Positions 8,444 to 17,485 are shown, numbered from the stretch's first letter. The stretch is DNA of 63,015 nucleotides from Pseudofrankia coriaricola (GCF_001854805.1 NZ_MBLO01000277.1:1-63015), one strand, 5' to 3'. The notes: a model not told the origin generated them from the sequence alone. Program-made: numbers and translations.

Positions 8444-9472
8444 ATGAAGTGCCGCACGCTGGGCCGGACCGGAATCCAGGTCAGCCCTTACTGCCTGGGC
8501 GCCATGATGTTCGGGGCCATCGGAAACCCCGACCACGACGACTCGATCCGGATCATCCACAGGGCCATAGACGCAGGGATCAACTTCATCGACACCGCCG
8601 ACGTGTACTCCCAGGGCGAATCCGAGGAGATCGTCGGCAAGGCACTCAAGGGCCGCCGCGACGACGTCGTGCTCGCCAGCAAGATGCACTACCCGATGGG
8701 CGACGATCCGAACCACCGTGGGAACTCACGGCGCTGGATCATCGCCGCAGTCGAGAATTCCCTGCGCCGCCTGCAGACCGATCACCTCGACCTCTACCAG
8801 GTCCACCGCCCCGACCCGACGGTCGACGTGGAGGAGACACTGTCAGCCCTGTCCGATCTGATCCACAGCGGCAAGGTACGCGCGATCGGTACGTCGACCT
8901 TCCCGGCCTCGGAGATCGTCGAGGCGCAGTGGGTCGCCGAGCGGCGCGGCCTGGCGCGCTTCCGCACCGAGCAGCCGCCGTACTCGATCGTCAACCGAAG
9001 CGTCGAACGCGAGGTGCTGCCGATCTGCCAGCGGTACGGGATGGGCACGCTGGTCTGGAGCCCGCTGGGCCAAGGCCTGCTCACCGGCCGGTACCGCAAG
9101 GGCCAGCAGACCGACACCCACCGATCCGGCGGCATGCCGCAGCACTTCAGCGACGAGCGCAAGCTCGACGTGGTCGAACAGCTCATCCCGCTCGCCGACA
9201 AGGCCGGCCTGCCGATGACCCACCTCGCGATGGCGTTCGCGATCGCCCACCCGGGCGTCACCTCGGCGATCATCGGGCCCCGCACCATGGAACACCTCGA
9301 TGACCTGCTCGCCGGCGTCGACGTCACCCTGGACGACGAGGTCCTCGACCGGATCGACGAGATCGTTCCGCCCGGGACCGACGCCGGCCCCAACGACGTG
9401 GCATACACACCACCGGCCGTCTCGAACGTGAGCCTGCGTCGCCGGCCAGTCGCCGAGCGCTCCGCCGCCTGA
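8444..9472 (+). CDS. Aldo/keto reductase
   Basis: The product is 342 aa from ATG 8444, with AAGGAGGAG at an ideal distance. The catalytic tetrad can be read: Asp and Tyr in DTADVYSQGE, Lys in LASKMHYPMG and His in YQVHRPDPTV. The barrel continues through GTSTFPASEIV, VWSPLGQGLLTGRY and IGPRTMEHLDD. It reduces carbonyls with NADPH in the cytoplasm. The substrate is unknown. It closes the intact left-hand gene series; beyond it the DNA is a patchwork of fragments. Confidence 0.93.
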   Translation: MKCRTLGRTGIQVSPYCLGAMMFGAIGNPDHDDSIRIIHRAIDAGINFIDTADVYSQGESEEIVGKALKGRRDDVVLASKMHYPMGDDPNHRGNSRRWIIAAVENSLRRLQTDHLDLYQVHRPDPTVDVEETLSALSDLIHSGKVRAIGTSTFPASEIVEAQWVAERRGLARFRTEQPPYSIVNRSVEREVLPICQRYGMGTLVWSPLGQGLLTGRYRKGQQTDTHRSGGMPQHFSDERKLDVVEQLIPLADKAGLPMTHLAMAFAIAHPGVTSAIIGPRTMEHLDDLLAGVDVTLDDEVLDRIDEIVPPGTDAGPNDVAYTPPAVSNVSLRRRPVAERSAA

Positions 9473-9489
9473 ACGACCGCCGCGTGGAG

Positions 9490-9670
9490 GGGCCGTCATG
9501 TGGACCGCGACTGCCTCCACCCCGGAGTAGCACGCATGGGCCTGTTCGCCGTAGCCGGAGCCGGCCAGCATGTACATCGTCGTCACGACGTTCGCGCCCG
9601 AGGCGAGGATCCGCTCGAGGTGGTCGAAGTCCGGCCGGTACGCCATGTACGCCACGCAGTCGGGCCGCAG
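9490..9670 (-). pseudogene. Dihydrodipicolinate-reductase-like (DapB-fold) N-domain fragment
   Basis: Sixty codons fused in frame to the 3' end of the transposase remnant read LRPDCVAYMAYRPDFDHLER then ILASGANVVTTMYMLAG, the end of the Rossmann domain of DapB-like NAD(P)H-dependent dehydrogenases. The C-terminal domain of what looks like the same family is found separately at 10248-10496. The two pieces are on the same strand but in reversed order, so a simple insertion cannot explain them. Confidence 0.6.
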
Positions 9671-10084
9671 CGCCGGACTGACGCAGGCCACCAGCACGGT
9701 GCCGCCGGTGTCGACGAGCAGATGACGCTTGATACCAGGGACTTTCTTGCCACCGTCGTAGCCGTGCAGCCCACCCCGGTCGGTGGCGCGCACACTCTGG
9801 CTGTCGAGAACGCCCGCAGCCGGAGTCGGGTCGCGGCCGCCACCGACACGGTCGCGTTCGCGCAGCCGGGCCAGAATCGGCTCCCAGCGGCCTTCAATCC
9901 GCCAGCGCCGCCAGTAGTGGTAGACCGTCTGCCAGGGCGGCAGGTCATGCGGCAACAGCCGCCAGGCACACCCCGCCCGCATCCAGTAGGCCAACGCGTT
10001 CACGATCTCCCGGCGCTCATGCGCTGGCGGCCGACAACCTGGCTTGGGACCGGGAATCAGCGGGGCGATCAACTCCCATTCGGC
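9671..10084 (-). pseudogene. IS5-type transposase N-terminal fragment
   Basis: About 138 codons: AEWELIAPLIPGPKPGCRPP, then ALAYWMRAGCAWRLLPHDLP, WQTVYHYWRRWR, LDSQSVRATDRGG and KRHLLVDTGG. These are the DUF4096 N-terminal domain and the first DDE block (the Asp of LDSQSV) of IS5-group enzymes. The remaining half of the DDE domain is gone and the frame passes straight into DapB-like sequence. At the other end it abuts an SDR fragment at about 10090. It cannot encode an active enzyme. Confidence 0.8.
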
Positions 10085-10092
10085 CCGCGTTG

Positions 10093-10246
10093 TAGGTGCT
10101 GCTGGTGACCCGCGCCCTGGGTGCCGCCCGTGGAGCTCACCAGCGCGATCCCGCCGCGGCCGCGCGCGGCCATCCTCGCGCCGAGCAGGTGGCACAGGAT
10201 CACCGGCGTCGCGCAGTTGGCCCGGGCCGAGAGCACGTGCAGATCG
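10093..10246 (-). pseudogene. Short-chain dehydrogenase internal fragment
   Basis: About 50 codons read NCATPVILCHLLGARMAARG then RGGIALVSSTGGTQGAG, the helix E to strand F segment of an SDR, with the catalytic Ser region VSS. Neither the cofactor motif nor YxxxK is present. It is flanked by the transposase remnant on one side and the DapB-like C-domain scrap on the other. Confidence 0.6.
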
Positions 10247-10247
10247 A

Positions 10248-10496
10248 CGCGCAGACCGCGGGAATGGCGTTGACGGCGTTCATCGCCGTCCAGACCCGAC
10301 CCCAGTAGCCCCCGTCCCCGATCGGGTGCTTCCGCGACGGCTCAAGGGTGAGCGTCGTCGACGGCTCCCATAGATGATCACCGAGTACTTGAGGGTGCCG
10401 TATTCCCGCCGTCCACGCGACCACCTCCGAAGGCAACCGAACCACAGCCACTCCTGTGGACTCGTCACCACCACTCGCGACCTTTGACATCACCAA
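10248..10496 (-). pseudogene. DapB-like C-domain fragment
   Basis: The minus frame reads SEVVAWTAGIRHPQVLGDHL then STTLTLEPSRKHPIGDGGYW and TAMNAVNAIPAVCA, the C-terminal domain of DapB-fold dehydrogenases, where TAM-AVNAIPAVC is highly conserved. It stops matching at about 10248, where an SDR scrap begins in another frame. No start codon or complete domain remains. Confidence 0.6.
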
Positions 10497-11010
10497 TCAC
10501 ATAGAACCCTCTAGGTACAGGCAGTCCGGCTCCTCCTCTGGCCCGTCGGTCGCCGGTCGTCGCCGGACTCCTTCGGTTGCCGATCACCGTGGGCGGACGG
10601 CTCGAGGCCGAAGTGAGGACGGACCGGGTCGCGCCCGACGAGGTCGGCGGCAACGGCCCGGCGCTACGTCGCGAGCCGGCTCGCCGCTGCGACACCGGCG
10701 CCGATGATCAGCCGAATGAGCTCGGCGCATAGGTAGAGGCCCAAGGGCCGGCCGCACGGCGTTTCTGCTCTGCCACGGCCAGCGGTGATGCCTACGGATG
10801 GCGGTGTAGAGATCGAGACCTTCGATGGCGAAGCCACCAACAGGCCCCAGATCGCCATCTCGAGTGTGGCCCCCGTCACGCCACGGACCGTAGCCGATCG
10901 GTACGCCTGTTGGAGCAGCAATCCCTACAAGCGCCATAAGATTGGCCTGGTCAGCAGGCCTGTTGCGGTGCGAGGAGCCAGGGCGCGCGGAGCCCCGGCC
11001 GGCCTCGTGG
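10497..11010. other. Gene-poor stretch of about 500 bases
   Basis: Several short open frames exist on both strands, for example an 85-codon minus frame at 10664-10921, but none shows family resemblance or convincing codon bias. It lies between two sets of transposon and gene scraps and is probably degraded coding DNA. Confidence 0.4.
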
Positions 11011-11172
11011 TCAGATGGCGTGGGCGAGCTCGGCGAATGCCGCCTCGAGCCGGCGTTGTGGTTCGGCGTCGGTTCCGAGTTCGTAGTGGCCGCGGCGGAT
11101 GTTCCGGACCAGCGCATGTCCGGTACTGATCGTCTGGGGCGGGCGCAGCCGTTTCGGTCCCCGCATCGGCCG
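11011..11172 (-). pseudogene. IS6-type transposase C-terminal remnant
   Basis: The minus frame reads RPMRGPKRLRPPQTISTGHA then LVRNIRRGHYELGTD and RLEAAFAELAHAI before a stop. This matches the end of IS6-family DDE transposases (RPM-G-KRL, GHA-V-NLRRGHYEL). The preceding part of the enzyme, including the DDE acids, is not recognisable, so only about 54 codons survive. It sits just downstream of the GGDEF gene. Confidence 0.7.
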
Positions 11173-11258
11173 CAGACGAGGGCGGGCGGCGCGCCATCGC
11201 TCGATCATGCCTTGGCTGCCGAGGAGGGCTACGACTTCGGATGTACGGCAGCGCCGAT

Positions 11259-13649
11259 TTAAGTAATCGGCGGCGGTCTTCCTGCTCGCGCTATGTGCGA
11301 GTGCGTTAGCCCTGGCGCCGATAGCGGTCGGGTGGCCGTCGGAATCTTGTTCAGGGGGCGAGGTGGGCCGTAGAGCGGGCCGGTGCCGAGGTGGCATCCG
11401 GCGTTGGCGAGGTGCCGCGCTTGGCTGTCGTTGTCGATGGCGGTGGCGACCGCCGTCAGGTCGAGCCGGGTGGTGACCGCGAGGATCGCGTCGCGGACGC
11501 GGCGGGGGTGCGGGGTGGCCGGGGTGGTGTCAAGGCCGGTGAGGCAGGGGTGCAGTCTGATGATCTCGATATACGCGAGGTGCCAGCAGGCGAAGCTGCC
11601 GGCGTTGCCGCCAACGCCATCGAGGGCGAGGCGAACACCGCGGGCGGCAAGGCGTTGTAGCAAAGAATCGTTGATGGTGAGGCCGGAGATCGCGCAGGTT
11701 TCGGCGAGCGAGAGGATAATCGCCCGGCCGGCCGTGCGCTGTTCGGTGAGCAGACGCACGGCGGATGCGACGGGCGCCTGCTCAAGATCGAAGCTCATGG
11801 GAACGGAGACGAAGACAGGCTTAGCCGCCTGCGGGCCGCCATCCATCACGTCCCGACAGACCTGTTCGAGGACCCGGCCGGCAAGAGCCGCAGTTAGCCC
11901 TGCCTCGTCGGCAAGCCGAGTGAACAGGTCGGGCGCGAGCTCTCCGAACTGCTGGTATTTCCAGCAGGGCACGGCGTCGACGGCGACGGTCTTCCCGGTG
12001 TTGAGATCTACCACAGGTAGGTAACGGACTTCCAGGTTTCCGGCGCGGTCGACACTGTGGATCGCCTCTTCGAGATCAGCGCGGATCTGTGGGGCAGCAG
12101 CTGGAGTGGACAGCTCGGGTCGGTACACGACCAGCCCACCTTTACCCTGCCGTTTTGCCGCGTACATGGCGATGTCGGCGTCTCGCAGGAGGGCGTCGGC
12201 GCAGGGCGGGCTATGGTCGTCGGCCAAGACGAGTCCGAGGCTGACACCGACGGGCCGAGTGTGTCCGGCGAGGATGGTCGGCGCGCGGATTTTAGTGGCA
12301 AGCCGTTGGCATGCTCGCTCAGGGTTGCTGTAACCGTCCTTGAGGAGAATCGCGAACTCGTCACCACCAAGCCGGGCGACGGTGTCGCCCGATCGGACAC
12401 CATTGCGCAACCGGCTCGCAGTGGTCCTGAGCAGGGCATCGCCGGCGGCGTGGCCGAGGGTGTCGTTGATCCTCTTGAAATCGTCGAGATCGCAGTAGAC
12501 CAATGCGAAGGGATGACTGGCACGGCATATGAGCGCCTGCTGGATCCGGTCAGTGAACAACCTTCGGTTTGCCAGGCCGGTGAGAGGGTCATGAAACGCG
12601 AGGTAGTGCAGCTGCTGTCGGCTGGTCTGAACCGATGCGAGGAGCCGGGTGTTCTCGTCCAGAGTCATCATCTGGCGGAGGAGGACTACCAGCAGTAGGC
12701 CGATCAGGGCACCGCGTTCGATGCTGTCAATGGCGCTGTTCGCGATCAGCTGGCCGATCACCATCAGACCGGCCACTCCCAGTGCCAGGTAGGGCAGCGC
12801 GGCGCGTATCCACAATGTGCGTGGACTGCCACCGCGGCGAGCTGGCACAGGGGAGCCTGGCACCGGGACCAGGCCGGCGAGCAGGAGCAGCAGCCAGCCT
12901 GCGGCACAAGTGATGTCCACAATCGGCGCGATGCTGTGTCCCCCCGCGGCGATGACGATGAGGTAGATCGCCGTGGACAGCATCGTCACGCCGAGGCCGG
13001 CTCCGAGGAGAGCCAGCGCGAGCCCCGACCGCGGTTGCCGGAAGGTCGACAACAGCAGGATGGCAGCTAGCAGGACCAGGTAACCGACCACAGTCCCCGT
13101 GTTGGAGACGATCCCCGGGGCGTCGAGACGTCGTGTTCGGACCGCCGGCGCCAGGACCGTAGCCCAGGTCAGCAGGAACATGGAGCCAACGACCACCAGG
13201 CTGTCCAGCGCTGTGATCACATACCAGTGGTATCCGTCGCGCCCTACGGCGAATCCGCTACTTCCGGCGTCGAGCGGGTCCGTAGGGAACGCCAGCACCC
13301 CCGCCAGATACACAATCATGATCACAAGGAAGGCGTTCGCCGACCACGGCATATGGGACGGAAGAGCCGAGCCGTGTTCGATAATCCACCGGACGTGCCA
13401 GGTGGATGCGGCGGCAGTCAAGATTGTCGCGCCGCCGATGATCAGCCGCCACAGGCGGTCCGCTCCTCGGACCCGCCAACCAGTCCACACCAGACAGACC
13501 GCCGCGGCCAGACATGCGCCGAGGGCCGCGCAACCCGCAACCTTTTCACCAAGATCCGGCGGAAACACAAACCCACATACCGTCACGACAAGGACATAGG
13601 CCGCGCAGGCCAGCGCCACGCATCGCGCTTTTCTCCGGGCGCCGATCAT
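11259..13649 (-). CDS. Membrane GGDEF diguanylate cyclase with degenerate EAL domain
   Basis: The product is 796 aa from ATG 13649 (GTG 13715 would add 22 residues). Residues 1-330 carry about eight to nine hydrophobic spans forming a membrane sensor. GGDEF domain: HDPLTGLANRRLF, CDLDDFKRINDTLGHAAGD and intact GGDEF at about 428-432. RSGD, five residues earlier, is a canonical inhibitory I-site. The following EAL-type domain is dead by inspection: the EAL signature reads VDA (TVAVDAVPCW), the metal Asn is lost (VSVPMS) and DDFG reads DGVG. So it probably makes c-di-GMP and uses the EAL fold, if at all, for binding. Neighbours give no functional clue. Confidence 0.9.
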   Translation of the reverse strand: MIGARRKARCVALACAAYVLVVTVCGFVFPPDLGEKVAGCAALGACLAAAVCLVWTGWRVRGADRLWRLIIGGATILTAAASTWHVRWIIEHGSALPSHMPWSANAFLVIMIVYLAGVLAFPTDPLDAGSSGFAVGRDGYHWYVITALDSLVVVGSMFLLTWATVLAPAVRTRRLDAPGIVSNTGTVVGYLVLLAAILLLSTFRQPRSGLALALLGAGLGVTMLSTAIYLIVIAAGGHSIAPIVDITCAAGWLLLLLAGLVPVPGSPVPARRGGSPRTLWIRAALPYLALGVAGLMVIGQLIANSAIDSIERGALIGLLLVVLLRQMMTLDENTRLLASVQTSRQQLHYLAFHDPLTGLANRRLFTDRIQQALICRASHPFALVYCDLDDFKRINDTLGHAAGDALLRTTASRLRNGVRSGDTVARLGGDEFAILLKDGYSNPERACQRLATKIRAPTILAGHTRPVGVSLGLVLADDHSPPCADALLRDADIAMYAAKRQGKGGLVVYRPELSTPAAAPQIRADLEEAIHSVDRAGNLEVRYLPVVDLNTGKTVAVDAVPCWKYQQFGELAPDLFTRLADEAGLTAALAGRVLEQVCRDVMDGGPQAAKPVFVSVPMSFDLEQAPVASAVRLLTEQRTAGRAIILSLAETCAISGLTINDSLLQRLAARGVRLALDGVGGNAGSFACWHLAYIEIIRLHPCLTGLDTTPATPHPRRVRDAILAVTTRLDLTAVATAIDNDSQARHLANAGCHLGTGPLYGPPRPLNKIPTATRPLSAPGLTHSHIARAGRPPPIT

Positions 13650-14175
13650 CCCAACACGCCTCGTCGACGTGCAGGGCGCTGCACTTTTGCCGGCTAGCCC
13701 CGCTGGCCCGTCCACGGAATCGTTCTACCACCACCATCCGGTAATCAAACACCGATACCCGGGCGTCTTTTCGCCCATTGTCGGACGAAATCCGATTAGT
13801 CGGTCTGCAGGTGCATGGTACGGTCCTTTAGCGGGCCTACTGAGGGGCCAGCGCCCGTCGACGGACAGCGAACGGACCGGCGGATCGGCGGATCGGCCAC
13901 GTCAACACTCGACCGACCCTAGGCTCGTCGAGAAGGCCCGCGAGATGATTGGCGTGACGGTGGCCACGCCACGAGTATCACAGTCACGTTCCGCAAGCGG
14001 CATAGCAACGAATCGTTCCTCTCCGCCGCCTCGGCGGGTTCGGCCGGAATCAGTTGGCTGATCGATCCGGTGCGCGGCACTCACCAAGCCGAGGTCACCG
14101 CCGCCATCAACGACCAGGGCGTGTAGATCGTCAAGGAACGCCATCCGCCTTATCCCTCGAGGACACAGTGCTCGC
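13650..14175. other. Intergenic stretch between the GGDEF gene and an SDR gene
   Basis: About 500 bases. A plus frame of about 65 codons ending at a TAG near 14127 (with ISWLIDPVRGTHQAEVTAA) has coding-like composition but no start that I trust and no family I recognise. The promoter of the GGDEF gene should lie near 13700-13800. Confidence 0.35.
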
Positions 14176-14928
14176 TTAGAGGAAGCTGCCGCCGCCATCG
14201 ACCATCAGGGTGCAGCCGGTGATGTAGCTGGCGGCCGGGGATACTAGGAAAGCGACCGCGCGGCCAATGTCCTGTTCGGCATCGCCGGTTCGTTTGATGG
14301 ACAGCGAGCGCAGGATCCCGTCGAGCATTTTCGGGTGCTCCTCGATCTTGGCCTGTGTCGTCGGCCCGGGCGCGAACGGGGACACCGCGTTCACGGTGAT
14401 GCCATGCGTGCCCCATTCACGGGCCGCGACCTTCGTCAGCCCGCCGACGGCTGCTTTCGCCGCGACGTAGGCCGAGTAGCCAGGCAGCCCGGACAGCTCC
14501 GAGCCGGACCGCAAGTTGACGATCCGCCCGTCACCTTTGAGATGCGGGAAGGCCGCCCGCATGAACGCGAGTGTCGCGACCGGCCCGGTCGCGAACGACA
14601 GCGCGAGAGTCGCGTCGGTCGTCTCCTCCAGGGGAACACCGACGACGCTCGCCATCGCGTTGTTGACCAGGATATTCAGCCCGCCGAACCGGTCCACGGT
14701 CGCTGCGACGCACGCCGTGACCTGCGCGGTGTCCCGGATGTCGCATGGATAGGCAAGTGCCTTGGCGCCGCGTTCCTCGACCTCCGCCGCGACCGCCTTC
14801 GCGTTCTCTGCGTTCAGCTCGGCGATCGTGACAGCCGCGCCTTCGGCAGCCAGCGCGAGTGCGATTCCTCGGCCGATGCTCTGCCCGGCCCCGGTGACGA
14901 GGGCGACCTTGCCATCGAGCGTGCCCAC
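14176..14928 (-). CDS. Short-chain dehydrogenase/reductase
   Basis: The product is 250 aa if it starts at GTG 14928 (GTGGGCACGCTCGATGGCAA, with AAAGG upstream); GTG 14991 would add 21 residues not usual for the family. Classical SDR: TGAGQSIGRG, NNAMAS, Ser in LRSGSEL, YVAAK, and the end YITGCTLMVDGGGSFL. The normally conserved NNAG is NNAM, and the active Ser region is RSGSELSG rather than SSxxg. It is surrounded by gene remnants and has no operon partner. Confidence 0.82.
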   Translation of the reverse strand: MGTLDGKVALVTGAGQSIGRGIALALAAEGAAVTIAELNAENAKAVAAEVEERGAKALAYPCDIRDTAQVTACVAATVDRFGGLNILVNNAMASVVGVPLEETTDATLALSFATGPVATLAFMRAAFPHLKGDGRIVNLRSGSELSGLPGYSAYVAAKAAVGGLTKVAAREWGTHGITVNAVSPFAPGPTTQAKIEEHPKMLDGILRSLSIKRTGDAEQDIGRAVAFLVSPAASYITGCTLMVDGGGSFL

Positions 14929-14991
14929 GCGCTTACCTTTCGTCGATCGTTCGGCAGTCAGGATGCCCGCAGGACGGATGATCGGCTTCAC

Positions 14992-15219
14992 ACCTTCTCC
15001 GAGCTCTGACCGAGGTCCCGATCCATTCAGTCGTATCGGAGGCCGCCGACACGAGCGCGGAGATTGGTGTCGAGAGTCCGGTTGTCCGATCGGGACGAGG
15101 ACAGCCGCGCCGGTGAGCGCGCAGTGAGGTCGAGCGGTGCCGTCCTCACTGCGGACCAGCGGCAGGATGCCGCCTACCTGGGGAGCCGCATTATCACAAC
15201 CGGGAGGGTCCCACGCCTA
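14992..15219. other. Short gene-less stretch after the SDR start
   Basis: Nothing family-like was seen. The promoter of the SDR gene at 14928 is expected here. Confidence 0.3.
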
Positions 15220-15510
15220 GCGGATCTTTGCGTCTCTCGCGGCAGCGCCGGGCGTGCGTGGCAGGCGGCGATCTTGTCGTCCAAGAGCTGGATGCGGCTG
15301 TCAATTTCGAGCCCGAAGGTCTCGTACTCCTCTGGCTTCCAGCCGGTGCGATGCCCAGTTCGAGGCCGCAGGCCGCACGCTGTTCCAGGCGGCCTCGGGT
15401 GGGATGCCGCCCAACAGCGAGCACGGAATGCCAACTTTGATCGGCTGTGCGGTGGGCCGCTCCTTGGTATAGGTGGCCGGCGTCAGCGCCCCAGTACTGC
15501 CCAGACGCAC
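15220..15510 (-). pseudogene. LLM-class flavin oxidoreductase remnant with multiple frameshifts
   Basis: Pieces in three minus frames line up as one LLM-type (F420/FMN) oxidoreductase segment: QPIKVGIPCSLLG, then RAACGLELGIAPAG, then WKPEEYETFGLEIDSRIQLL followed by DDKIAA. The order fits the G-RL--G-G-GW-PEEYE-FG pattern of the family. No frame is open long enough to encode a domain. A dyad promoter at 15642, pointing this way, may once have driven it. The assignment is tentative because it depends on joining frames by eye. Confidence 0.42.
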
Positions 15511-15641
15511 GCAGGCCCTCCGTCGACTCAGGATCTCGGTATGCGCGGGGCCATGGCACCCGGGCCGCCAGCGCCCCAATCACATGTCGAAGCGGAGATC
15601 CGCCACGACTGCCGCCCTAGAGTACCCTGACGAGACGAACG

Positions 15642-15655
15642 ATAGCATCCACTAT
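15642..15655 (-). promoter_or_regulatory. 14-bp dyad ATAGCATCCACTAT (site 1)
   Basis: Matches ATAGY-N4-RCTAT. Read on the minus strand, TTGCAC lies 17 bases before TATCGT, which overlaps the dyad, so this looks like a promoter with an operator at its -10. It points toward the LLM-like remnant. Confidence 0.65.
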
Positions 15656-15947
15656 GTAGTGGTGCAACGAGTCGGTTCGGCCCGACCAGCCCGCAGGGCT
15701 ACCTACCCGGTCAACCCGACGACCGCCGTCGATCACGCGCCCGCCACGAGCCCCCAAAGGTGGTGACGAAGGAGAGCGGATCTGCGACAAACTGTCACAG
15801 TTACATGGTCTGCGGCTAAGCCACTCGCTCGCAACGCCCACGTCAGTTGCACTTCATTCACTAGAACGCCAAGATCAAGGCAATCTGAATAAGTCGTTGG
15901 GGTCGTCCGAGCGATGGGGTGGATGGGCGCCGGCGTGCCGAGAGTAG
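15656..15947. other. Gene-less stretch
   Basis: About 290 bases without a recognisable frame on either strand. Confidence 0.3.
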
Positions 15948-16273
15948 CGTCGTCACAATGAGAACTGGGTCACCGGACTCGACGAGCTACGCACCGGTCA
16001 GCACGACGCCGAGTCTGCCTCTCTTGTTCAAGCCGCAATTGCTGCCAACCAGCCAGTCGTCATCTACGGCAGTGAGCCACCCCGCACCGGTCTCGCCCTC
16101 GCTCATCATTACCGCTCTTTCCCGCCAAGGCCAAGCGAACTCTACACCGATATTTCCAGGGAGGCGATCGAGGCCGCGGGCCGGAATCATCAGGCCGCAG
16201 GCCCTGGTATCAGCACTGTACGCCGATTCATTCACGGAATACCGGCCGGCGGCGTCCAGCCAGGTTTGAGACC
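15948..16273 (+). other. Unrecognised open stretch
   Basis: A frame opening after a stop at 15945-15947 reads, in part, ENWVTGLDELRTGQHDAESA, VQAAIAANQPVVIYGSEPP and LYTDISREAIEAAG. It looks like protein rather than noise but has no usable start codon. I do not recognise the family. It runs into the hydrolase remnant that follows, so it is probably another fragment. Confidence 0.3.
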
Positions 16274-16561
16274 GATGTTGGAGATCACCCCAGGTTCGCC
16301 GTTCGGGTCGATCCCTATCTCTCCCCGCTGTTCGGCGATTTCACCAAGGGCTTCCCTCCAACCCTGCTTACCACAGGTACCAGGGATCTGTTCCTGTCGA
16401 ACACGGTGCGGATGCACCGCGCCCTGCGCGCCGCCGGTATCACGGCGGATTTGCATGTAATGGAGGCGGCTGGCCACGGGGGCTTCCTCGGCATGGCCCC
16501 TGAAGACGCCGAGCTGGACCGCGAGGTCCGCTGCTTCGTTGACGCCCACTGGTCCGACTGA
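16274..16561 (+). pseudogene. Alpha/beta hydrolase C-terminal fragment
   Basis: About 95 codons ending at TGA 16561 read DPYLSPLFGDFTKGFPPTLL, TTGTRDLFLSNTVRMHRALR and AAGHGGFLGMAPED. This is the C-terminal third of an HSL-type esterase, with the catalytic Asp (GTRD) and His (GHGGF) regions. The oxyanion hole and nucleophile are missing, so it is inactive. It is a different family member from the intact esterase at 1981. Confidence 0.75.
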
Positions 16562-16949
16562 GGGTTCTCGACCCCAAGCGGGTCCGGAGCAGCGCGTCCG
16601 CCCGATCCCATAGGCCGACACTACGATGCTCATGAGGGCCGCCAACTCATTGAGCTTCTCCTCGACGTTCTCCTATGAGACGCGGCATCTGGCCAAACCG
16701 GCTCCCGGATGTCCACCGCCTCGGACGTCGTCGGCAACGTGCTCGCCGCGTTCGAAGCCGCGGCCGTTGGCACGGCGTTTTCGTTCAGGGGCAGTTTGGG
16801 GCCGAGCCGTCGCACCCCAAGCGCACGCGTGGCGTTACGTGCTGGTCTCCATCAGTGCGGCCAACTGCTTTTGTCACGGCAGGTAGGGGCCGTGCCCCGG
16901 TCGCCGTCCCCGAGCAGTCCCTACACTGCGAGCTCGTATGGCGAGATGC
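16562..16949. other. Gene-less stretch
   Basis: About 390 bases. Short frames only; no convincing family match. Confidence 0.3.
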
Positions 16950-17180
16950 CGAGATCAGGACCAGCCATCGCGCCCACCTGCGGTACCCGGGCCGCCCCAT
17001 CCACCGAGCCCTCATCGGCGCCCGGCCAGATTCGACCGGGGCTGACGTCGCCCATGGGTCTGGATGGCAGACCGCCGTGAGCGCCTCCTCGGCCATGACG
17101 TACTTCGCCATCGTCGATGATCCTCCGGCCGTCAGGCCGTGGTCGTGCACCAGGCCGCGAGGGGAACCACCCAGCACCCC
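16950..17180 (-). pseudogene. Acyl-CoA dehydrogenase C-terminal remnant
   Basis: The minus frame reads PRGLVHDHGLTAGGSSTMAK then YVMAEEALTAV, the last helical-bundle segment of acyl-CoA dehydrogenases (usually ...AG--SSMAKY-A-EAAL-AVD--IQ-HGG). The normal His-Gly-Gly continuation is destroyed. Only this piece survives, so the call is tentative. Confidence 0.42.
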
Positions 17181-17265
17181 TCTAGTGACTTGCGGTTGAC
17201 TATGAGCCCGAGGCCTGCGTTCCGGATGTCTACGGTTGAGGGGCCTTGACGCGATCTCACCTCAC

Positions 17266-17291
17266 GATAGTGAATATATAGTCACTATCGT
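17266..17291. promoter_or_regulatory. 26-bp perfect inverted repeat (operator candidate)
   Basis: Arms CGATAGTGA and TCACTATCG, nine bases each, are separated by eight A+T-rich bases. The arm core ATAGTGA/TCACTAT resembles the halves of the 14-bp dyads but with wider spacing. It lies 350 bases upstream of the lipoprotein gene at 17641. Confidence 0.6.
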
Positions 17292-17456
17292 CGGCCACAA
17301 GCCAGCCCGGTGTCGCTCGAGGGCAGGGGCGCCATGCCGGCTAGCCCGCGCGCCATCCGGGCGCCACCCGGCCGCCAGCACCCCGGTGGCCCACCTCGAC
17401 CACGCGGGCCCAACGGCAGCGTAGACCGCGTGGTTGATCCAACATTGCAATATAGA

Positions 17457-17470
17457 ATAGTACCTGCTAT
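17457..17470 (+). promoter_or_regulatory. 14-bp dyad ATAGTACCTGCTAT (site 2) with promoter boxes
   Basis: TTGCAA at 17445-17450 lies 17 bases before TATCGT at 17468-17473, which overlaps the right half of the dyad. It points at the lipoprotein gene 170 bases downstream. Confidence 0.72.
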
Positions 17471-17471
17471 C

Positions 17472-17485
17472 GTGAGGTACCTCAC
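17472..17485. promoter_or_regulatory. 14-bp perfect palindrome GTGAGGTACCTCAC
   Basis: It directly adjoins the right edge of dyad site 2, at about the expected transcription start. The sequence differs from the dyad, suggesting a second regulator's operator or a 5' mRNA element. Confidence 0.55.

Noticed and set aside
8843-10195. A 450-codon minus frame that looks like one large gene
   Set aside because: It is a chance concatenation of a transposase fragment, a DapB-like fragment and the antisense of the aldo/keto reductase gene. The parts belong to different families and the last part is non-coding on this strand.
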